This document shows, one piece after another, positions 22,346-32,687 of a stretch of DNA of 64,000 bases (positions are counted from its first letter, which is position 1; the number at the start of each line of letters is the position of its first letter). Origin of the DNA: Symbiodinium sp. CCMP2592. Taxonomy: Eukaryota > Sar > Dinophyceae > Suessiales > Symbiodiniaceae. Location: assembly GCA_905221615.1 (NCBI GenBank), contig CAJNDT010005780.1, positions 410,501-474,500 of the forward strand, in the 5' to 3' direction. The notes beneath the pieces are model-generated. The model was not told the origin of the DNA, did no database searches, and was given only the letters and a program-made list of their open reading frames with translations. Made by a program: the position numbers and the translations under genes.

Positions 22346-22399
22346 CTTCGGAAACGAATGTATTTGCAGTCAGAAACAGACTCCTATAGAGATTTGCTG

Positions 22400-22896
22400 T
22401 CCGAGACGTGACGCTGAACCCTATAGACCACTAAACAGCTAAACCTTAAACCCTTGGCCCTAGGCCCTAAACCCCTACACCCGGAACTCGAAATCATTGT
22501 CCCCTGAACCCTAAACCCCTAAGCTCTTACAAACCCTAACCCCTGACTGCCAAACCCCAAGCCCGAAACCCTGAACTACAGAAACAAATCTCTGAACCAG
22601 CGAAGCTATAGGATCCACCGGACCCTAAGAGCGCCTAATCTAGCGGCACGGAACATGACAAAAATAATCATGGCATTCTTATACGCCTTCCACCAGTATG
22701 GTCTAGATGCCCGGATGGTTTCAACAGAGCTTGTGGATGCAATATCCTGGAAGGGATGAACATGGCACGTGAGTAAGTGACTATAAAATATTCAGACACC
22801 TATATTTCTCTAAACCCTAAACTGACCCTAAACCCTAAACCCTAAACCCTTTAAACCCCATAGACCCCTGTTCTCATCGACCCCTTGCCCAGGCAC
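22400..22896. other. Putative intron with CCCTAAA-type repeats
   Basis: Degenerate telomere-like motifs occur at 22438-22600 and 22810-22860. It lies between a firm and a weak ketosynthase exon and is probably intronic. Confidence 0.4.
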
Positions 22897-24962
22897 GGGC
22901 TCGAATAAGACGCTGAAAATGCCTTCACCACGGCCGTAGCCGTCTGCAGAGTGGTCAAAGGTCCTTTATCGGTTTCAGGGTTTAGGGTATCAAATTTAGC
23001 TAGGGTTCAGGGGCTTGGGATTGAATGAGCCTGAGTTTCAGGGTTAGTACTCTGAGGTTTAAGAACTTAAGGCTTCAGGCTTGAGGCTTGGGGCGTTGGA
23101 TTTAGGATTGTACACGATCCAAGGAGCAGAAATCACTGGCACGACATTTCTGCAGACTCCGCAAGACCCAACATGTTGTGCGCGCAACTGACCTAGACCC
23201 TCCATCTACCCTCCATTCGACCCTAACTACCCATTGTTTGGGACCATGTACCTCTGTTTGGTACAAGGAGGGTCCTGGTATGGTCGAAACTTTAAGCCTC
23301 CCTCACAGTTCCGGCTCTCGAAGCTCTGAGGGGTTACTTTAAGGCTTCGTTGAAGGTTCTGTTGAAGGTTTGCCTCAGGGCTCTACAGGGGTTTGGGGGG
23401 GGGTTTGGGGGTAGAAGTTCAAGTTTAGGATTCAAGCTTCACCGCGGATAGTTGGAGTTGACATATCCATGTACAAGCCCTGGGCTGCACTGAAACACCC
23501 TGAAATCTACTCAACTAAGCCCTGATTCTTAGACAACCTGCTGCGCCCGAAAACGAAATCGGTGGCATTCTGAAGTCCTGCTTCGCCCACGGGAGGAGAT
23601 CATGCGCCCAGAACTCATGGCGATGTAGGGCATGACGTCCAGCAGTGTATTCACACCTGCCAAGACTGGTGGTGCATTATAGGATTTGGGACGGTTGATG
23701 ATATAAATCCTGCATTACCTTAAGGACCCGAAACTACGAAAAATATAAAATATTCCTTAAAATGGGTCATGCAGCATTTATATCATCAACCGGAGGATAG
23801 AATTTGGAAGTTTGTTGTTGCTTTAGGGCTTGGGGCCTACTTTGAAGCACTATAGAAGCCTGGAGAATCAGATTAAGATCGTGACGGTTTCTGTGCTATA
23901 GGTATGGAACCTTGAAGTATATCACCGCACCATTACTCCGACCCCTGATATTTTGTTGACTTTGGGGATGTGGGGTTTAGAGTTCAAGGCTTTCGGGCAC
24001 GGGTTTTAGCGAAAGGCTTCCTGAGGTCTTGCCCCATCCAGTCCAACCCGGGTTTCTGGTGCACAAGCCCATTCAGTGACAAACCCTAAACCCCAAAACC
24101 CTAAACCGTCTAAAACCCTATACCCTAAAGCAATGTAAACACCACACCCTAAACCCTAAACCCCAAACCCTAAAGCCCTAAACCCCCAAAACCGTAAAAC
24201 CCTAAACCCCCAGACCCCTAAACCCTAAACCCGAAAGCCCTAACCCCTAAACCAGCTGGCATTTCTTGGGGCTCAGCTGGCACTGGGACCCTGGATTTGG
24301 AACTCAGAGTTGAAGGTTGTCTAGGATACCCAGCAACCTGAGAATAAAAAGGCCTCTCTTTTTGGTATTGGGTAACTTTATAAGGAACCTAGGACTACAA
24401 AAAGGGAATAAGGGTACTACTGGGCATCCTAGTTGTTTTTTGTTTTTTTTTAAGGGCCTCTTTCTATTCCGCAGAAGGCCTAGAGACGAAAAGCAACACA
24501 GAGTTGAAGGTTTAGGGTTTAGGACTTTAGGGGTTTAGGGCTTCAGGGTCTTAGGGTTTAGGGGTTTAGGGTTTAGGGGTTCAGGGTAGAAGCCTTTTCA
24601 GTTCGGAGCCAACATAAATGCTCCCGCTGAGCTACGCAGCACATAGGCCCAAGAGGTTTACACTTTCAGTTTCAGAGCCTTTCGAGCCGCAAAGGCTAAA
24701 AGCTTTCCAAGGAAAAATCAGCACTACCCAGACCCAGATCTTCCCTTGCACCGATTGAAGCGAAGGGCGCCATACTTTTTAGACACATGGGAAGATACAC
24801 CTAACCCTTTGTGGTATATTCCGTGAGCAATGCCATATCCTAAACTCCCTCGCAACCCCAACACCATAAACCCAAAGTCCCCATGGCTGCGTGTACCTAC
24901 ATATACATGTATGCATACATCTCTACATAAATATATATATATATACGTATAGATGTATGTAC

Positions 24963-24995
<33 letters not shown>

Positions 24996-26114
24996 TATGT
25001 GAACGTTGGCCTTCTAAAGTAATCACCTGCAATTATGGAAACTTCTGTAAGGCTTAAGTACATAATATGTAAGTTACTATGCGTACATGGAGCCTTGGGG
25101 TATGGGATAGAATGATTCATACGGTTGATGATATATACCCTGCATTACCTTAAGGACCCGAAACTATGGGAGTTATGGCTTATAATGGGTCATGCAGGAT
25201 TTATATCATCAATCCTCGACCCTAAACCCTAAAACCTGAGGTAGGGCCGGACGAAGCCTGCGCCAAATGCAGCATCCACCCGGCCCAGGCAGCAGTCCTG
25301 TGCAGGACAAAGGGACCCTTAATGGGGACCCCTACCCTGTAATGGGCTATACAATGGGCTATATAACAGCAACACTAAGGGTATATACCTAGGGGTCCTT
25401 ATTAAAATTCCCTGCTTTTACCCTTGGACAATGCCGACCGCTTGAGCCCTGACGCTCTCGGTGGCTTTGGGGTTTAGTGGCTCAGGGGTTCTGGGGTTTC
25501 GGATTACAGACTTCAACTCACATAGCTTTTGGGCCTCAAGACCAATAGACCTACGGAGTTGCGGTATGTTCACCCTGACAGAAAGGTCCATGCAGAGTCG
25601 CAGTGTAGCCGGCACTTTCGGCCCAAGTATTCGCCCCTGGATCATCCACTGTCTTCTCTGAAATAAACTCTTCGGGGTTGCGTGAGACACAGGCTTTGAT
25701 AACTAGGATAGGGTATTCCGATAGGTCAGAACGTAAGGAGGAATTTATGTTAAGGAGCACTCTTCGCATTCACTTATATTAAGCCCACCACAGTCGCAGT
25801 AGCAACGACTGAGTGAGGCAGCGGGAATGCACAAGCTACGCAGCACGAAACTTGCAGATACAAAAACTCAAGCATTGAAGCCTGAAGCTCACCGGTATCA
25901 GATCCTTGAACCCGAAAATAGGTTGGCACGTCCCTAATCTACACACACATACGTATGTATGTGTGTATATGTATATACATACAGAGGGACATGTACATAC
26001 ATACCTACCCCTACCCACCTACCCACGTAGCTATCTACCTATATACCGTACCTACATATCTACGTTACCTATGTACATACATACAAATGTAAATATGTAT
26101 ATACCTATATATAG

Positions 26115-26162
<48 letters not shown>

Positions 26163-26952
26163 TGCAGCAGAACGCACCTACATTAAGCCATTGCCCAGCA
26201 ACCTGTGCGTTCTTGCCACCCTAAGCCCTATAAGGAAGTGCAAAACCCTACAACTCACCCTCATCACCAAAAACAGAACGGCTTTAAGGTTTGGGGTTTA
26301 GGGATAAACAACTAAAGAACGCTGCCCTAAATCTACATGCACGCTATACAAGCCCTGCCATTCCCAAGAACCTCACTTGAGGCAACCTAATCATAAATGC
26401 CTTCACAACATAAATCTGCGATTGCCGCCCCAGACCTTGAACCCCGAAACATTAAACCCGAAATACTTAACCCTTAACCCCTAGACCCTAGACACTAAAC
26501 CCCAAACCCTAAACCCTAAACCCTATAAACCCTAAACCCTAAAACCCTTAAACCTAAAACCCTAAAACCTAGACACTAAACCCTTAACCACAAACCCTAA
26601 ACACAAACCCTAACCCCTAAACCCTTAACCCTAAACCCCTAGACCCTAGACCCTAAACCCCCAGCCCTTAACCCTGAATACTTAACTAGGATACCCAGTA
26701 ACCTAAGAACAAAAAGGCCTCTCTTTTTGGTATTGGGTAACTTTATAAGGAACCTAGGACTACAAAAAGGGAATAAGGGTACTACTGGGCATCCTAGAAC
26801 CTAATTTTCGGAAACCCTAAACCCTTTAAACCCTTATAGATCCCTTTAAGGAACCCTTATAGATCCCTAAGGGTACTACTGGGCATCCTAGCCCTGAACC
26901 CTGCCTGGTGGGCCAAGTCTGCCGAGACGAGAGCAGAGCTGCAGGCGGTATC
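22897..26952 (-). CDS. Ketosynthase (PKS/FAS type) gene, active-site exons
   Basis: Four short minus-strand exons follow the order of a beta-ketoacyl synthase, which performs the Claisen condensation in polyketide or fatty-acid chain extension. Exon a (26952-26905, after ATGAG|G) encodes DTACSSALVSADLAHQ, containing the nucleophile Cys. Its donor is CAG|GC. Exon b (25297-25258, after CACAG|G) encodes DCCLGRVDAAFGA, matching the gecD.Al stretch. It joins exon a in phase 0 and ends in phase 1 at a GC donor. Exon c (from 23665) fits phase 1 and encodes LAGVNTLLDVMPYIAMSSGR then MISSRGRSRT, the agVN...S..GR motif. Its 3' end is unclear. Exon d (22943-22897) encodes GYGRGEGIFSVLFEP, the GY.RGEG motif. 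Introns are 1.6, 1.6 and about 0.6 kb and are full of MITEs and telomere-like repeats. The C-terminal His motifs were not found, so the gene is incomplete as read. Confidence 0.62.
22980..23560. other. Putative intron between ketosynthase exons
   Basis: It contains TTTAGGG-type fragments and a G-rich tract, GGGGGGGGGTTTGGGGG, near 23396-23412. I see no separate gene. Confidence 0.4.
23691..23792. mobile_element. MITE-like palindrome, family IR-H copy 2
   Basis: The arms are ACGGTTGATGATATAAATCC and ATTTATATCATCAACCGG. It ends 26 bp upstream (in gene direction) of the exon c acceptor at 23665. Confidence 0.85.
24086..24255. repeat. Degenerate CCCTAAA array
   Basis: About 18 heptamer-like units occur with frequent one-base insertions of A or C. 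Confidence 0.75.
24321..24432. mobile_element. MITE-like palindrome, family IR-G copy 1
   Basis: The arms are CTAGGATACCCAGCAACCT and AGTACCC-type CTACTGGGCATCCTAG. The centre TTGGGTAACTTTATAAGGAA is conserved in five copies. Confidence 0.8.
24500..25120. other. Telomere-like tract and AT-rich microsatellite
   Basis: A TTTAGGG tract lies at about 24510-24590 and TATA/ATGT repeats at 24898-24996. The AT run itself is palindromic. No gene. Confidence 0.55.
25121..25214. mobile_element. MITE-like palindrome, family IR-H copy 3
   Basis: The arms are ACGGTTGATGATATATACCC and GGATTTATATCATCAAT. Confidence 0.8.
25308..25427. mobile_element. MITE-like palindrome, family IR-I copy 2
   Basis: CAAAGGGACCCTTAATGGGGA at the left pairs with the diverged TCCTTATTAAAATTCCCTG at the right. 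Confidence 0.6.
25428..26440. other. Mixed sequence with ATGT/TA microsatellites
   Basis: 25940-26160 is an irregular ACAT/CTAC/TATA microsatellite ending in (GA)n at 26145-26162. 25460-25690 is open on both strands with no recognisable domain. It lies within the putative ketosynthase intron. Confidence 0.45.
26441..26685. repeat. Degenerate CCCTAAA array
   Basis: Dense C-rich-strand telomere-type units include CCCTAAACACAAACCCTAACC variants. It faces the G-rich array at 26970-27340 across an IR-G element and the active-site exon. Confidence 0.8.
26686..26797. mobile_element. MITE-like palindrome, family IR-G copy 2
   Basis: The arms are CTAGGATACCCAGTAACCTA and TACTACTGGGCATCCTAG. A 21-bp right-arm fragment (GGGTACTACTGGGCATCCTAG) is repeated at 26871-26891. 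Confidence 0.85.
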
Positions 26953-26969
26953 CTCATGGTAACGGCATT

Positions 26970-27345
26970 CGGGGGATTTAGGGTTTAGGGGTTTAGGGTT
27001 TTAGGGCTTTAGAGTTTAGGGTTTAGGGGTTAGGGGTTTTAGGGTTTTAGGGTTAAGGGTTTAGGGGTTTAGGGGTTAGGGGTTTTAGGGTTTTAGGGTT
27101 AAGGGTTAAGGGTTTAGGGGTTAGCGTTTGTGTTTAGGGTTTGGGGATCAAGGCTTTAGTGTCTAGGTTTTAGGGTTTTAGGGTTAAGGGTTTAGGGGTT
27201 ACGGTTTAGGGTTTGTGTTTAGGGTTTGGGGGCTTAGGGTTTAGTGTCTAGGGTTTAGGGGTGTAGGGGTTTTGGGGTTTAGGGTTTAGGGGGTTTAGAG
27301 GTTTTGGGTTTTAAAGGGTTTATGGTTTAATTAGGGATCGTTCAG
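26970..27345. repeat. Degenerate TTTAGGG array
   Basis: There are about 40 G-rich-strand units. Longer words such as GGGTTTTAGGGTTAAGGGTT and GTTTGTGTTTAGGGTTTGGG recur, showing higher-order duplication. Confidence 0.85.
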
Positions 27346-27547
27346 GGTTTGCGGTTCGAAAGTTTCAGCAAACTAGGACTTAGGGTTTGGGGCTTGGGGT
27401 TCCCAAAGGGTCGTTCGTCTACTGACACAGTGGAAAGTAGGATCTCTGCGTTGTAAACTGATACTCATTTTACGGTTTCTGTCAGTATAGCCTAAGCCCT
27501 AAATCCCATGTAGCTGATGGAGGAGCCTGGCTCGTTGGAAGAGGGTT

Positions 27548-27642
27548 TTAGGGGTACTGTTCCTTATCATATTTATAACTTATAGTACAATAAAAACCCC
27601 CAAACTCTAGTCCAATTAAGGCCCCCTATAGTAGGATCCCAG
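27548..27642. mobile_element. MITE-like element, family IR-R copy 2
   Basis: The right arm CAATTAAGGCCCCCTATAGTA and the centre TATAACTTATAGTACAATAA match the family. The left arm is weak. Confidence 0.5.
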
Positions 27643-28722
27643 TGGTTTGGGGATGTGGGGGGTTTCAAAAACCCCCCGCAAGCCCCAAAGAATCGAGGCC
27701 AGGCTTCCACCGAAGTGCAAGGCCCAGCCAGTCCCAGGAAATATGGCAGCCTGCAGCCAGGATAGGCTTTCAAGAAGTCTTAGAGTTAGGGGTTTAAGGG
27801 CTTCGGAGTTTAGGGTTTAGTAGGGCTTCAAGGCTGTAGGGTTCAGGGTTTTTAGGACAGAGAAGTATCGGCATGTTGAGCAACAGAGCCCAGTCGGACG
27901 CTTAACTCCCCAACTCAATCCTGCACCCAAACCCTTCAAACCATACAGCCCTAAACTTAGCCCAAGCCCCAAACCTTACAGCCCTAAACTTAGCCTAAAC
28001 CAGACTTTTCCACAGCCCTAAACCCTAAACCCTGGCACCTTCAGCCATAATCCCAAAACTTCAAACCGGGGCCCGAGCCTACCTGTTGTCTCCACGGTCG
28101 CTCCGATTTTGGGTTAGCCAACTTTGTGTACATATATTATAGTATGTAATATTGTGTATTATATTGTCATATATATATATATATATAGATACATATATTT
28201 ATGTATGTATATACATATATAAGTGTATGTTATAGGTCCATATAAGGCATCACAAAAAAACTGCTGGGTATTTAACGGCATCGGGTTCCTCCAGGACGTC
28301 CTCGGGATGGAATTGTGCTGAACGTCATGAGGCTTCTTTTCGGTTTAAGGCTTGGGCTTGGGCTTCAGGCGACAAGGTTTAGTCGAAGTGCCGCCTGGTG
28401 ATGGGTTCAAGGTTCGCAGTTTAGGGCTTGCTTACACATTCAGGTTTCGGGTTCGGATGCGCTGAAGACCCTCGAACGAGCTGGGCACAAAGCGAACCTT
28501 TGATACACAATAAGCCTATCAAGGACAAGTCGATCCATGTGGTGGCCGCAAGCTACTGTTAAAACAAGACTTTTGCAAGAACACGAAGGCTTAATCTGTA
28601 GCAAAACCGTTCAAAAATGGTCCCCCCAAATCGCTAAATCCCTGAACCCCCCCAAAACCCGAAGCCTCGAATCCTAAGCCCCAAAGGCCAACACCCGCAA
28701 ACAAAGAGCAGAGAAAACACAA

Positions 28723-28806
28723 CCCCAAGGGTCCAAGTACCCAATAATCATATACTCTCCAAAATCCTAACCTACATAACTACTATCCTAAAACCGATTA
28801 CCTAAC
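28723..28806. mobile_element. Truncated IR-D element
   Basis: It has the intact left arm CCCCAAGGGTCCAAGTACCC and centre, stopping at CTAAAACCGATTACC. The right arm is absent. Confidence 0.65.
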
Positions 28807-28975
28807 GAAGAGCACCGAAACCTCGAAGTCCTAAGCCCCAAAGGCCAACACCCGTACACAAAGAGCAGAGAAAACAAAGAGCACAGAAACCCCCCAACCC
28901 CTGCCCCCCTGAGCCAGACTGCCCTGAAAGCCTAGAGCCTACGCAGCCCTAAACCCTAAAACTCTAAACCCGAAC

Positions 28976-29084
28976 CCTAAGGGTCCAAGTACCCAAGTAG
29001 TAGGGTTTCTCAAGGTCCAAAACCAATTCAGGGTATGGATTTGGGGATCTAAAACCCTACTATTTGGGTTCTTGGAATTTGTGG
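28976..29084. mobile_element. MITE-like palindrome, family IR-K copy 2
   Basis: The arms are AAGGGTCCAAGTACCCAAGTA and TATTTGGGTTCTTGGA. Confidence 0.75.
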
Positions 29085-29190
29085 GGAACCCTAAACCCTA
29101 AACCCTAAACCCCAAAGTGCTACAAGACTTGTAGTCCCCAAAGGGCTATTATAGGACTTTCGGGCTTAGGTATCCAAAAAAGAATACATA

Positions 29191-29228
29191 ACGGTTGATG
29201 ATGTAAATCCTGCATGACTCATCATAAG

Positions 29229-29265
<37 letters not shown>

Positions 29266-29319
29266 ATAATTCCCATAGTCTAGGGTCCTTTCGGTAATGC
29301 AGGGTTTGTATCATCAACA
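29191..29319. mobile_element. IR-H copy 4 with an AT microsatellite at its centre
   Basis: The arms are ACGGTTGATGATGTAAATCC and GGTTTGTATCATCAAC. About 18 AT units (29228-29263) occupy the hairpin-tip region that is short in other copies. Confidence 0.8.
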
Positions 29320-29639
29320 TAAGGACTACTTGGACCCTGAGGATGCCCAGAAGCCTCCACCGTACAGACCCCTCACAAAGAACCCTTCAAGGAGCCCTTA
29401 AAGGAACGCTAGCAACCTTTAACTATACCCCCCCTTAGCCCTTAGAACCATGATAAACAAAGTATGCTTAATATACTCTTGGGGTTTATATGAACAAAAA
29501 CATAATTCCTAAGGAGCCTATAACTATGGTTAAAGGAACCCTACACAAACCTTTAAAGGAACCCCAGCCCTGTCCAGAATCAGCCCGGCCTGACGTGTAC
29601 TGGATCGCCCTTGAACATCCCGGTCTGGAGGAAGGTCGG

Positions 29640-29810
29640 GCTAGGGTTTAGGGTTTAGGGTTTAGGGTTTAGGGGTGTTGTCTTGAGGTGTTTCAAGCTG
29701 AGGGGTTTAGGGGTTTAAGGTTTAGGGTTTAGGGTTTAAGGGTTTAGGGCTTTGGGAAATTAGGGGTCTAGGGGTTTATAGGGTTTAGGTTTGGGGGTTG
29801 GGGGTTTTAG
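29640..29810. repeat. TTTAGGG array
   Basis: Four perfect heptamers at 29644-29672 are followed by degenerate units to about 29810. Confidence 0.75.
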
Positions 29811-29910
29811 ATCTATGCAGACCGCTGGTTAGATGATATTCCCATGTCTTTGATGAGCGGGGATCCTCATTGAAAAGGAAGGGTGCCTGAGTCAGGTGTC
29901 CATGTGGTAG

Positions 29911-29997
29911 TGGCTGAGTACCCTAGCCCTTCAATCATGGTAGGGTTTTAGCAACCCCAAAAGTCTAAATGTTACCTACTCAGCTACTATTGTAGGA
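29911..29997. mobile_element. MITE-like element, family IR-P copy 1
   Basis: GGCTGAGTACCCTAGCCC pairs with TTACCTACTCAGCTAC. Read on the minus strand it starts TAGCTGAGTAG|GTAAC and ends GGGCTAG|GG, so both ends carry splice-like GT and AG. Confidence 0.65.
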
Positions 29998-30156
29998 ATT
30001 TGATCAAGAAACCTTAGGTCTTTATTAGGGATCCTTATATGAGTCCTGCTGTTTTGGGGCTATAGGGCCATGGCTTCTTAATCAGGTTCCCACATTACGA
30101 AAAATCGCTGCTGCTGCACGCACCGCAGCTGGCCGAGAGTTGGGCGTCATGGGCTT

Positions 30157-30268
30157 CTAGGATACCCAGTAACCTAAGAATAAAAAGGCCTCTCTTTTTG
30201 GTATTGGGTAACTTTATAAGGAACCTAGGACTACAAAAAGGGAATAAGGGTACTACTGGGCATCCTAG
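30157..30268. mobile_element. MITE-like palindrome, family IR-G copy 3
   Basis: It has intact arms, CTAGGATACCCAGTAACCTA and ACTACTGGGCATCCTAG, and is nearly identical to copies 2 and 4. Confidence 0.85.
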
Positions 30269-30380
30269 GCTTGAGCTTTGCCTCAATCTGGTGCCTCCCA
30301 GCTGACCTTTTTGGCCAAAGCTGCGTTCACTACAAGGATTTGCGCCTGTCTTGCAAGTGGGGCTGTGCGCCTTGAAACAA

Positions 30381-30501
30381 TCATAAGGACCCTTAGGGGG
30401 GGTAGGGGGCTTTAATACCTATAATAAGGACTTAGTAAGGCCTACTTGAGGAAGTATAGTCCCTACCCCCCTCCCCACTACCCCCCGAAGGTTCCCTATG
30501 A
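30381..30501. mobile_element. MITE-like palindrome, family IR-M copy 1
   Basis: The arms are TCATAAGGACCCTTAGGGGGG and CCCCCCGAAGGTTCCCTATGA, with the centre TAATACCTATAATAAGGACT. The second copy is at 34383-34521. Confidence 0.75.
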
Positions 30502-30640
30502 AACAAAGCTGCCCACATTGAAGCCTGTCTTCCACACCTGGACCTCATCTTCTGCAGCAGCGTTCACGCAGAGCTGCAACGCCTGATGCACAGGCGGTGC
30601 CCCCTTCACGGTCCTTCGCGGACTTCTGCAACTGAATCCC
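30496..30640 (-). CDS. Possible terminal exon, unrecognised
   Basis: After TTGCAG the minus strand reads open for about 44 codons to a TAG at 30496, containing VHQALQLCVNAAAEDEVQVW. The composition is protein-like. It lies between candidate ketosynthase exons on the same strand, but I cannot place the segment in that family. The start is not defined. Confidence 0.28.
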
Positions 30641-30667
30641 ATGCGCCGCAGCATCATTGAGTGCAAA

Positions 30668-30768
30668 CCCTCAGGCTCCATGTACCCATATAGTATATGC
30701 TTAGGCTTTAAAGTACCTATATAGGGACTAAGTATCTGCTATAAAGGTATCTACATGGAGCCTTTGGG
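30668..30768. mobile_element. MITE-like palindrome, family IR-E copy 1
   Basis: The arms are CCCTCAGGCTCCATGTACCC and CTACATGGAGCCTTTGGGTA, with CCTATATAGG at the centre. Confidence 0.8.
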
Positions 30769-30812
30769 TAAGCCGTCCGACTCAGGCTCCAGCGTCATAT
30801 CTGGAACGACTG
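30769..30812 (-). CDS. Possible ketosynthase exon between N-terminal and active-site exons
   Basis: A 40-bp minus-strand island encodes VPDMTLEPESDG after GCTGCAG|TC. It ends G|GCTTAC, a possible GC donor next to an IR-E element. It is squeezed between two palindromic elements (30668-30768 and about 30813-30930). Order and strand suit a ketosynthase linker, but the segment is too short to be diagnostic. Confidence 0.25.
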
Positions 30813-30935
30813 CAGCTGTCTGGTTCTTAGTAAGGAATGGGGGTATGGGTTATGGGGACCATTATTTCTAGGGGCTACTATAGGGATCCATTCCCCCATT
30901 CCCTATTAAGCACCAGACAGGCAATGTCCAAAACA
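30813..30935. mobile_element. Palindromic element around GGAATGGGGG
   Basis: CTGTCTGGTTCTTAGTAAGG and GGAATGGGGGTATGGG pair with CCCCATTCCCTATTAAG and ACCAGACAG. Only one copy was noticed. Confidence 0.6.
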
Positions 30936-30952
30936 AATCCATCTGACTCACA

Positions 30953-31072
30953 CCCCAAGGGTCCAAGTACCCAAAACTCACATACTCTCCAACAGCCTAA
31001 CCTATATAACTATTATCCTAAAACCGAGTACCTAACTATACCTAACTAGTGGGTTCTTTGGACCCTTGGGGA
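30953..31072. mobile_element. MITE-like palindrome, family IR-D copy 4
   Basis: The arms are CCCCAAGGGTCCAAGTACCC and GGTTCTTTGGACCCTTGGGG. An 11-bp CTAACTATAC duplication lies near the right arm. Confidence 0.8.
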
Positions 31073-31205
31073 CAGGATCCGGAAGCCTTCCCACTGCACC
31101 CCACTTGGAATCCAGAGATCCAAGACGACTCAGCAGCGGCCACGGTCCCCAACCCGAACAACAAAATAGCTAGTGTTTTGAGGTCAAGGGTCTACTGTCG
31201 TGCTT

Positions 31206-31297
31206 CTGTTGATGATACAAATCCTGCATTCCCTAAAGGACCCTAGACTATGAGAATTATAAGTATTTATGAGATATGCAGGATTCATATCAAACCG
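31206..31297. mobile_element. MITE-like palindrome, family IR-H copy 5
   Basis: The arms are TGTTGATGATACAAATCCTG and GCAGGATTCATATCAAAC. The right arm is diverged. Confidence 0.65.
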
Positions 31298-31299
31298 TT

Positions 31300-31940
31300 A
31301 GGGGTCAGGGTGAAGGGCATCAGAAAAAACGGAGTCGCAAATGCACCTCGGCTCTTTACGAACTCATATTCTCCAGCGATTGAAGTATCTGGAGTTGCTG
31401 GGCTTACTACACTCTCACTTTATCCATGTCAGCATGAAGGCTGGCGACCCGAAACCATGCAAGGACCTCTTAAGAGTTCAGGGTTTAGGGCTTTAGAGTT
31501 TACGGCTGAGACGCTCAGTGACCTTTAGAGCAACCGGGCTTCTACAGAACTTCCAAAAACCCTGCTGGCCGAACCCTCGAGCCGAATTCACCTGAACCCG
31601 CCTCGGTGTTTGGCATACCTTAACCCCAAGTATCCTTAGACCCCAAGTATCCTACCTTTTTAGGGACCTATATAAAGAAATCATATTAGGGAACCCTGAC
31701 AAGGCAGGTTCCTTAGGGCTCAGGAAGAGTATCGCGGATGCAAATTGAGAGCCGCTCACCAACCAACTTTTCATGTTGCCAGCTTCCCAGAGGCTTATTA
31801 GGGTTGAGGGGTTCAGGGGTTTAGGTTTAGGGGTTAGGGTTTCGGGGTTTAGGGTTTAGAGTTTAGGGGTTAGGGTTTCGGGGTTTAGGGGTTTAGGGTT
31901 TCGGGACCTAATTCACAGTGGTAGGATACATGGAACCTCC
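31300..31940. other. Repeat-rich stretch, probable intron
   Basis: It holds a TTTAGGG-type array at 31796-31905 and unique sequence without a recognised gene elsewhere. Confidence 0.45.
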
Positions 31941-31944
31941 CTGG

Positions 31945-32000
31945 TTCTGTCATTGACACCAGGCGGCCAGAGTAGCGACAGAACCGAGGTAGTAGGACAC
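31945..32000 (-). CDS. Possible ketosynthase exon
   Basis: After GATGTGCAG|G the minus strand encodes GKLVSYYLGSVATLAAW. This resembles the gRLSyyLGl.GP segment that precedes the active-site DTACSS in ketosynthases. The position, upstream of 26952 on the same strand, is right. The donor phase does not match directly, so another exon or a different boundary would be needed. Confidence 0.3.
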
Positions 32001-32200
32001 GAGCTTGCCCTGCACATCCTCATGCAAACAAGGACAGGACGGCTCCAGATCAGTAGCTTACCTTACCCGTGGGCTCCACTTAAATGGTAAGTTACTACCA
32101 AGAGCAGATCTAACCCAGTATCCCATTGTTTAGGTAACTGGAGCCCTAAGGCTAAGTGTCCAAAGCACCGAATAGCTACGGGTTTCGGATCGCAGTTGCA

Positions 32201-32312
32201 CTAGGATACCCAGTAACCTAAGAATAAAAAGGCCTCTCTTTTTGGTATTGGGTATCTTTATAAGGAACCTAGGACTACAAAAAGGGAATAAGGGTACTAC
32301 TGGGCATCCTAG
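32201..32312. mobile_element. MITE-like palindrome, family IR-G copy 4
   Basis: It has intact arms and differs from copy 3 at only one or two bases, so both are young. Confidence 0.85.
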
Positions 32313-32600
32313 TACATAAAAGAAACTGGTTTCTCCGGCCGAGACTGGGCAGTGTTTGGACCTTTGGTAGTGCTGTCCTTCGACTTCCCAGGTGTCAGTG
32401 CCACCCTGCCTGACTTTGTCCACTTGGGCTCTCATTGGAAGGATAACCGAAAAAAAATTTTTGACCCCCCCCCGGCAACAACATGCGAAACCCTAAAACT
32501 CCTGAACTTTAAGAGAAACTGCTTTCGGCAGTGGCATTTGGAGTGTGCAATGCGGCTCTCACATTCGAAGCTTGCTGTGCAAGCATGCCACAGAGTTTAG
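32313..32600 (-). other. Exon-like islands, frame ambiguous
   Basis: Minus 32430-32313 is open in two frames, both protein-like (one contains GGTDTWEVEGQHYQRSKHC). Minus 32590-32520 follows TTGCACAG and is also open. They may be exons of the ketosynthase gene or remnants, but neither matches a motif I know. Confidence 0.25.
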
Positions 32601-32687
32601 GGTTTATGTTTTGGGGGTTTAGATAGACTTTATAGGGCCTAAGGCAACCCTAAACCCTAAACCCCCAAACCCCTACAGAACTCTTAC

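Larger units (their letters stand above)
27346..28975. other. Repeat-rich stretch, no gene recognised
   Basis: It holds an IR-R element at about 27548-27642, CCCTAAA-like words at 27940-28040 and TATA/ATGT repeats at 28130-28225. A half IR-D element at 28723-28806 is followed by a partial direct repeat of its surroundings (CCAAAGGCCAACACCCG at about 28681 and 28838). Confidence 0.5.
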
